Source of the DNA: Fen-999 sp035654135
GTDB taxonomy: Bacteria; Pseudomonadota; Gammaproteobacteria; Burkholderiales; Rhodocyclaceae
NCBI GenBank assembly: GCA_035654135.1
Contig: DASRXN010000066.1
Span: 1-15,971, forward strand
DNA: 15,971 nt
Direction: 5' to 3'
Shown: positions 11,744 through 15,971 of the stretch, one piece after another
Position numbering within the stretch: the stretch's first letter is position 1
Layout of the letters: every line of letters begins with the position of its first letter
Notes under the pieces: model-generated
Database searches by the model: none
What the model was told of the DNA's origin: nothing
Seen by the model: the letters and a program-made list of their open reading frames with translations, nothing else
Translations under genes and position numbers: made by a program

Positions 11744-12619
11744 TCAGTGCAGCACCGGCAGGGCTTCGTTGCGCAGGATCTTCTTGGCAGCGGCGCCCTT
11801 GACAGCGTGGTTGGGGTTGTCGAACCAGACGATGGCGCCGGTTGGGCAGCGCTCGATGGGCCTCTTGGTCGCCCAGTTATTCAGTTCGTAATTGATGGCG
11901 GCGAGATTTCCATTCAGCTTCATCAGGCCGGGGACGGCGTCGGCGACACACTTGCCGCAGGCTGTGCAGGCGACCTCGCAGGCGGCCTCGGCGGTATCGC
12001 CGTCCGCCTGATTCTTGCAGGCCACCCAAAGCTGGCGGCTGGCCGGTTCGATGCTAAATAGGCCCTTGGGACAGACTTCAACACAGTCATTGCAGGCAGT
12101 ACATTTGTCGGCATCGACATTGGGCAGGCCGTGCGCATCCATGGTGATGGCGTCGAAAGTGCAGACGCTGGCACAATCACCCAAGCCCAGACAGCCCCAG
12201 GCGCATTCCTTGCCGCCGCCGGATACAACCGTCGCCGCACGACAGGAATTGTGGCCGGCATAGCGCGCCCGCAGGAAGGCCACGTGACGACCTCCGGCAC
12301 AGGCAAGTCGCGCAATACGCTTTTCGGCCGCACCGGCAGCGACACCGAGGAAGTCGGCAATTTCCTGGCGCTGGGCAGGCGAACTCACCGAACACTGGGC
12401 CGGCTGGATTTCTCCGCCCACCACCTTTTCGGCAAAAGCGCGGCAACCGGCCTGACCACAGGCCCCACAGTTCGACTTGGGCAGGCGGCCCTCGACCTCA
12501 TCGATGCGCGGATCTTCATAGACCCAAAGCTTGCGACTGGCAATGGACAGCATCCAGGCCAGCAGGATGCCCAGGCCGAGCATAAAGACGCCGGAAATTG
12601 CCAGATTGGAGAAATCCAT
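11744..12619 (-). CDS. rnfB: Rnf complex Fe-S subunit RnfB (long, multi-cluster form)
   Basis: RnfB (291 aa) is the likely ferredoxin-docking subunit. One membrane helix (about 8-26) anchors a cytoplasmic part crowded with cysteines. First comes the RnfB-type cluster C51, C54, C59, C76 (NCGACGQAGC). A ferredoxin-like block follows: C139, C143, C149, C153, then C173, C176, C179, C183 (CTACNDCVEVCP). A third block has C218, C221, C224 and C258, with loose cysteines at 107, 126, 201 and 214. Gammaproteobacterial RnfB stops near 190 aa; this one resembles the longer clostridial form. I start at ATG 12619, with GAGGGAG 8 nt upstream, rather than the in-frame ATG at 12697, which adds a non-membrane basic leader absent from the family. 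It is the first gene of the run, 24 nt ahead of the oxidoreductase. Confidence 0.94.
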   Translation of the reverse strand: MDFSNLAISGVFMLGLGILLAWMLSIASRKLWVYEDPRIDEVEGRLPKSNCGACGQAGCRAFAEKVVGGEIQPAQCSVSSPAQRQEIADFLGVAAGAAEKRIARLACAGGRHVAFLRARYAGHNSCRAATVVSGGGKECAWGCLGLGDCASVCTFDAITMDAHGLPNVDADKCTACNDCVEVCPKGLFSIEPASRQLWVACKNQADGDTAEAACEVACTACGKCVADAVPGLMKLNGNLAAINYELNNWATKRPIERCPTGAIVWFDNPNHAVKGAAAKKILRNEALPVLH

Positions 12620-12627
12620 CGTTCCCA

Positions 12628-12634
12628 CTCCCTC
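12628..12634 (-). promoter_or_regulatory. Ribosome binding site of rnfB
   Basis: GAGGGAG on the minus strand lies 8 nt before the ATG at 12619. It decides the rnfB start against the in-frame ATG at 12697. Confidence 0.75.
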
Positions 12635-12642
12635 GAGTCTCT

Positions 12643-12660
12643 TGTTGCACCGCCGCAACA
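12643..12660. repeat. Perfect dyad TGTTGC-N6-GCAACA just upstream of the rnfB ribosome binding site
   Basis: Arms of 6 bp flank a 6-nt centre. On the minus-strand transcript it would form a small hairpin ending 8 nt before the ribosome binding site. It could be an operator or an RNA structure affecting rnfB translation; at this length chance is also possible. Confidence 0.45.
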
Positions 12661-12798
12661 GCCATAGTGCGCCATCGGCATATGAATGAAGCGGCAAACA
12701 ATAAAACGCTTGTCAGGACTCCGCGACAGGCACCTTGCGGGCACGGGGCGCGGAACCCTTCACGGCGCGGCCGGAGGTGTGATCCAGCCTACTCGACA

Positions 12799-12820
12799 GG
12801 GAAACGGGTTGGCGTTTCCC
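12799..12820. repeat. Perfect dyad GGGAAACG-N6-CGTTTCCC in the rnfB leader
   Basis: Arms of 8 bp with no mismatch flank a 6-nt centre, about 180-200 bp upstream of the rnfB ATG. The symmetry and spacing would suit a dimeric regulator such as the adjacent NtrC-type protein, or an RNA hairpin in the leader. No T run follows on either strand, so a terminator is unlikely. Confidence 0.55.
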
Positions 12821-12869
12821 CGGTGGGCACGGAAGCGGTTGCGCCGCCGCCGTGTTCGTGACGGAAACA

Positions 12870-12897
12870 AGTATATGGAAATTTCACCGCATTGCAA
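12870..12897 (-). promoter_or_regulatory. Candidate sigma70 promoter for the rnf run
   Basis: On the minus strand TTGCAA (12897-12892, 4 of 6 to the -35 consensus) is followed after 16 nt by TATACT (12875-12870, 5 of 6 to the -10 consensus). The bases just upstream of the -35 are A/T runs (about 12898-12920), as in an UP element. Transcription would start near 12863, giving a leader of about 240 nt before rnfB. It is the best promoter I can see in the region, by eye only. Confidence 0.5.
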
Positions 12898-12971
12898 CAA
12901 AGAAAAACTTCTTTTGCCAGAAAAGCTTGCGGCATTTCAGAAAGAAAAATCTCGTTTCGCAACATGAAAAG

Positions 12972-14315
12972 TCAGTCGTCGTGAGTCGCCGGTTTTTCCT
13001 GGATTCCGAGCTTTTTCATCTTTTCCCACAGGTTCTTGCGGCTGATACCCAATGCCGCCGCCGTATCGGCAATGCGCCCGTCGTTGGCAGCCAGGGCCTG
13101 TTCGATGTATTCCATTTCACGGGCGCCGAGGTAGCCACTCAGCGTCACCGAAGCATTCTGAGCCGGTTGCGCGACGGACTGGAGATTGCCGAACAGATCC
13201 CGTCCAGTCAGGGGGCCATCCGGATGGAGGACACAGGCCCGCTCAAGGCAATGTTTCAGTTCGCGCACGTTGCCCGGCCAGGCGTGATCCAGCAATGCCT
13301 TTTCACCGGACGGATGCAGTTGTCGGCGCACCGGTTTGCCTGCGCACAGGATGCCCAGCAGGCGCCGGGCCAGCCAGAGAATGTCGTCCTTGCGCTCCCG
13401 CAGCGGAGGAATGTGGAGATGAACGACATGGATGCGGTAATAGAGATCCTCGCGGAACCTACCCGTCTCGACCATGCTCTTGAGATTCTGATGGGTGGCA
13501 CAAATCAGGTTGAGTGAAACCGAAATTGGCCGCTCCGCACCGACGCGCATGATTTGCCGGTCCTGGATGGCCCGCAGCAACTTGACCTGCATCAGGGGCG
13601 ACATCTCGCCGATCTCGTCGAGGAACAGCGTACCGCCCTCGGCCTGCTCGAAGACGCCTTTCTTGTCGCGGTTCGCGCCGGTGAAAGCGCCCTTCACATA
13701 GCCAAACAACTCGGCCTCCATCAGGCTCTCAGTCAGCGCCCCGCAGTTGACGGCAACGAAGGGTAGATGGCCGCCCGGATCACGCTGCCGGTGCAGCGCG
13801 CGCGCCACCTCCTCCTTGCCGACGCCCGATTCGCCCGTGATCAGCACCGAGCTGGCGCTGCTGGCCAGCTGCGGCAGCATGGCCTCGATCTGGCGCATGG
13901 CGCTCGAGATGCCCAGCACGTATTCCGCCGGTGCCGGGAACGGCACCTGGCCACACAGCCGCCGCAACGCGTCCAGCAAGGCGTGGATGTCGAGCGGCTT
14001 GGTCAGATAGTCGCTGGCACCCAGCTTCAACAGCCTGACGGCCGCATCAATCGTGCCGTAGCCCGTGATGAAAACGAAGGGCACCGCCCTCTCGATTTCG
14101 GACAGCTTCAGAAACAGATCCTCGCCGTTGATATCCGGCAGATTGATGTCGCAGATGGCCGCGCCATATCGCTTGGCACCAAGCGCTTTCCTGCCTTCCG
14201 CACCGGTCTTGAACCAATCGCAGTCATAACCCTCGAGCGCCAGCCGGTCGGCGAGGGCCTCGCCCATGATCTCGTCGTCCTCGATCAGACAGACGTTTCT
14301 GGTTTGTCCGTTCAT
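12972..14315 (-). CDS. NtrC-family sigma54-dependent response regulator
   Basis: This 447-aa regulator has three domains. The receiver (about 5-120) has the acidic pair D13/D14, phospho-acceptor D56 (ICDINLP), T84 and K106. The AAA+ domain (about 132-370) has Walker A GESGVGKE at 161-168, an intact GAFTGA loop at 209-214 that contacts sigma54, and Walker B GTLFLDEIGE at 228-237. A Fis-type helix-turn-helix lies at about 414-438 (RIADTAAALGISRKNLWEKM). All parts needed for phosphorylation-controlled activation of sigma54 promoters are present. It overlaps the kinase gene by 4 nt (ATGA), so the kinase is its cognate partner. Target promoters are not known; the rnf run starts 352 bp downstream in the same direction. 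Confidence 0.93.
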   Translation of the reverse strand: MNGQTRNVCLIEDDEIMGEALADRLALEGYDCDWFKTGAEGRKALGAKRYGAAICDINLPDINGEDLFLKLSEIERAVPFVFITGYGTIDAAVRLLKLGASDYLTKPLDIHALLDALRRLCGQVPFPAPAEYVLGISSAMRQIEAMLPQLASSASSVLITGESGVGKEEVARALHRQRDPGGHLPFVAVNCGALTESLMEAELFGYVKGAFTGANRDKKGVFEQAEGGTLFLDEIGEMSPLMQVKLLRAIQDRQIMRVGAERPISVSLNLICATHQNLKSMVETGRFREDLYYRIHVVHLHIPPLRERKDDILWLARRLLGILCAGKPVRRQLHPSGEKALLDHAWPGNVRELKHCLERACVLHPDGPLTGRDLFGNLQSVAQPAQNASVTLSGYLGAREMEYIEQALAANDGRIADTAAALGISRKNLWEKMKKLGIQEKPATHDD

Positions 14316-15766
14316 GTCGAGGCACCTCTGATCGGAAGCTCAACCGAGAACTGCATGCGACCGTCCTTGCATGAGGCAGTGATGCTGCCACCCAACTGCT
14401 GGGCGATCTGGTAACTCACCCAAAGGCCTAGCCCGTGGCCTTCTTCGCTGAGCGGCGAGAATGGTTCGAACAAGTGGCTCATTTGCTCTGCCGACAACAG
14501 CCTGCCGTCATTGGTCACGACGATCCTCAACACCCCGTCGTCCATGTGCACGTGACAGGCAACCTGGCCCTGCGCTTCGGCAGCATGCGTAGCGTTGAGC
14601 AGCAGGTTGATCAGCACCTGCCGCACGAGCGTCGCCGGCAAATTGATATCTCCGGAAACATCGTTGTGCCAGTCGAGATGCAGCCCCTTTTTGTGAACCT
14701 GGGGCAGCACCAGCAACAGGACATCCTCGATGTCGCCCTCCGACAGATTCCGGCTCTTCAGCTTCGCTTCCACCAGCAACGCGCCGACTGTTTCCTTGAT
14801 CTGATCGAGCCCGCGTTCAAGCAGGGCGATGGTCTTGGCCGTGCGCGCATCGGTGACGGTCTGGCTCTTCAGGGTGTCGATCGCCATCAGCATGCCGCCC
14901 AGCGGGTTGTTGATCTCGTGGGCAACGCCGGCTGCGAGCTGGCCGAGCGCGGCCAGCCGATCGGAGTGCACGACCTGTTTCTCGAGTTCGTCCTTTTCCC
15001 GCAGTTCGACGAGCATCTTGTTGTAGGCCTCGAACAGGCTGCCGAGTTCGTCGCCGTGCGTGTAAAGCGTTGGGTCGAGCTTTTCCGGCAACTGCCTGCC
15101 AACCTCCTTCATGCGCTGGGTCAACTGCACCAGCGGCTCCGCCATGCGCCGACCCCAGTACCAATTGAAGGGCAGCAGGATGCAGAGAATCGCCGTCCCC
15201 GCCACCACGCCATAGCGTGCGATGTCGAGAAAGCGCGGCAGAACGGTGCCTTTATGTATCACGACAAGGAGTGTGCCGAGCTTTGCCCTCTCCTCGGCAA
15301 TCGGTGTATGGAAATACAGGTGTGACGAACCCGGCACGCTGATGATGCTTGTTGCATCGCTGGCATCCCCCTTCAATTGCGCAGCAACAACGGCATAGTC
15401 CGGCCCGAGATCCGGCAGCAAAGTCTGCATGCGGGCTGCCATCGGAAGGGCTGCCACGAACACCCGCAGGCCATTATCGATGACGATGATGTTTTCCGCC
15501 TTCTCCGCGAGCTCCGGTGAATCCTTGTCGCGAAAAGCCGTCCTGACCACCTCATATCCCTTCCAGACGTCGTCCCTCAGAATGGCCTGAAACAATTGTG
15601 GTGTCAGGGCCCGTGCCAGAGTTCCGGTATCGATGACGAGGTCTTCCTCCAGTTCCGCGTAAGTCTGGACCATCAGGGTCACCGATACCGCCAAGGCCGT
15701 GACAATGACGAGAAAGCTCCCCCACAGCGGAATCTTGTGGCGAAAGCTCAGATCGAGAAGGCTCAT
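14312..15766 (-). CDS. Membrane sensor histidine kinase
   Basis: This 484-aa kinase has a first membrane helix at about 13-32, a periplasmic sensor of about 150 aa (33-183) with a CACHE-like feel, a second helix at about 185-203, a HAMP-like linker (about 205-258), then the kinase core. The H-box is AAGVAHEINNPLGG with H283. The ATPase domain has the N-box (N387, N391), VTNDGR with D420, the F-box LFEPF and the G-box GHGLGLW. I choose ATG at 15766 because it overlaps the stop of the preceding gene as ATGA and begins just before the first helix; the open frame continues upstream to 15964 but that part is the shadow of the binding-protein gene. Lying between a PhnD-like protein gene and the regulator, it probably receives its signal from the former. 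Confidence 0.92.
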   Translation of the reverse strand: MSLLDLSFRHKIPLWGSFLVIVTALAVSVTLMVQTYAELEEDLVIDTGTLARALTPQLFQAILRDDVWKGYEVVRTAFRDKDSPELAEKAENIIVIDNGLRVFVAALPMAARMQTLLPDLGPDYAVVAAQLKGDASDATSIISVPGSSHLYFHTPIAEERAKLGTLLVVIHKGTVLPRFLDIARYGVVAGTAILCILLPFNWYWGRRMAEPLVQLTQRMKEVGRQLPEKLDPTLYTHGDELGSLFEAYNKMLVELREKDELEKQVVHSDRLAALGQLAAGVAHEINNPLGGMLMAIDTLKSQTVTDARTAKTIALLERGLDQIKETVGALLVEAKLKSRNLSEGDIEDVLLLVLPQVHKKGLHLDWHNDVSGDINLPATLVRQVLINLLLNATHAAEAQGQVACHVHMDDGVLRIVVTNDGRLLSAEQMSHLFEPFSPLSEEGHGLGLWVSYQIAQQLGGSITASCKDGRMQFSVELPIRGAST

Positions 15767-15971
15767 ATGTCGCCCATGATGTGCATAACCCTGGCCACTT
15801 CGGCAAAAGCCTTTGGGTCGCCCGCGACAAAGTTGTCGATCCGGAGGCGCTTGAGCAGCTTGGCACCATCCGGATCCGCCGACATCTCCAACAATACCCG
15901 GCGCAAAGCGGTGAAATCCCGGTCGCTCACCTTGCGGCTGGCAACGATGGGCGGCGAGCCGCACTCGGACG
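15763..15971 (-). CDS. C-terminal end of a PhnD-like periplasmic substrate-binding protein (cut by the right edge)
   Basis: Read from the right edge in the frame closing with TGA at 15765-15763, the minus strand encodes 68 residues without a stop. The segment SPPIVASRKVSDRDFTALRR, followed by LLEMSADPDGAKLLKRLRIDNFV, matches the C-terminal pattern of PhnD/phosphonate-type binding proteins, where a choice of ligand-domain strand is followed by a helix ending in a short 'DPDG..LLK.L.I..F' stretch. The stop overlaps the kinase ATG as ATGA, so the genes are co-translated. Such proteins serve either ABC importers or, as with AioX for AioS, act as ligand-sensing partners of kinases. No transporter genes are seen here, which favours the sensing role. 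The N-terminus is missing and ligand is unknown. Confidence 0.65.
   Translation of the reverse strand, partial: SECGSPPIVASRKVSDRDFTALRRVLLEMSADPDGAKLLKRLRIDNFVAGDPKAFAEVARVMHIMGDI

Larger units (their letters stand above)
12620..12971. other. 352-bp gene-free region between the regulator gene and rnfB
   Basis: No open frame here looks like a protein. The right third (about 12890-12971) is AT-rich with runs of A and T, in sharp contrast with the GC-rich remainder. It must hold the end of the regulator transcript and the start of the rnf transcript. I see a candidate sigma70 promoter, two perfect dyads with 6-nt centres, and the octamer GGGCACGG twice on the plus strand (12739-12746 and 12825-12832). 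I see no strong hairpin followed by a T run for the regulator gene, no TTGAT-N4-ATCAA FNR-type site, and no known riboswitch consensus. Confidence 0.7.

Noticed and set aside
12658..12682. Near match to a -24/-12 promoter upstream of rnfB (minus strand TGGCGCAC then TATGGC)
   Set aside because: The GG-to-GC distance is 9 instead of 10, and the following TTGC is at the wrong distance; sigma54 sites tolerate spacing changes poorly.
12825..12844. Plus-strand TGGGCACGG followed by TTGCG resembling a -24/-12 element
   Set aside because: Spacing from GG to GC is 13 and no plus-strand gene lies downstream.
12898..12971. Intrinsic terminator for the response regulator gene
   Set aside because: The A/T-rich run forms only weak stems of about 5-6 bp, and the T runs do not follow a GC-rich hairpin.

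Overview
The window is GC-rich and densely coded. It looks like the chromosome of a betaproteobacterium, probably Rhodocyclales-like. That placement is inferred from the DUF815 ATPase - Nudix/ThiE fusion - YacG neighbourhood and from codon bias; no 16S or other marker is present. Almost everything from 15971 down to 1867 is on the minus strand. Only two housekeeping genes (131-1923) are on the plus strand.

Layout, left to right. A lipoprotein gene fragment leaves the left edge on the minus strand (1-84). A DUF815 ATPase and a Nudix hydrolase/thiamine-phosphate-synthase-like fusion follow on the plus strand with a 4-nt overlap. The fusion gene runs tail-to-tail into yacG with a 57-bp overlap. 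From 12619 down to 2107 lies a tightly packed minus-strand run, read in the order rnfB, a giant pyruvate:ferredoxin oxidoreductase (1642 aa), rnfC, rnfD, rnfG, rnfE, rnfA and a 66-aa Cys-rich one-helix membrane protein. yacG follows 24 nt later. Gaps in this run are 0-24 nt, or the genes overlap by 4-11 nt, so one transcript is likely. A 352-bp gene-free region (12620-12971) upstream of rnfB holds a candidate sigma70 promoter, two perfect dyads and a strong ribosome binding site. Upstream of that is a second minus-strand run, each gene overlapping the next by ATGA: the C-terminal end of a PhnD-like periplasmic binding protein (cut by the right edge), a membrane histidine kinase and an NtrC-type sigma54-dependent response regulator.

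How the genes fit together. The oxidoreductase oxidises a 2-oxoacid (pyruvate is the default guess) and puts low-potential electrons on ferredoxin, or on its own fused ferredoxin domains. RnfB/RnfC and the membrane subunits RnfA, D, E and G link the ferredoxin and NAD pools to an ion gradient. Placing the oxidoreductase gene between rnfB and rnfC suggests a dedicated 2-oxoacid-to-Rnf electron route. The Cys-rich small protein may help build the Fe-S site in RnfA/RnfE, by analogy with NqrM; this is inference. The binding protein/kinase/regulator trio has the same architecture as AioX-AioS-AioR. It may or may not control the rnf genes: I found no convincing -24/-12 promoter upstream of rnfB.
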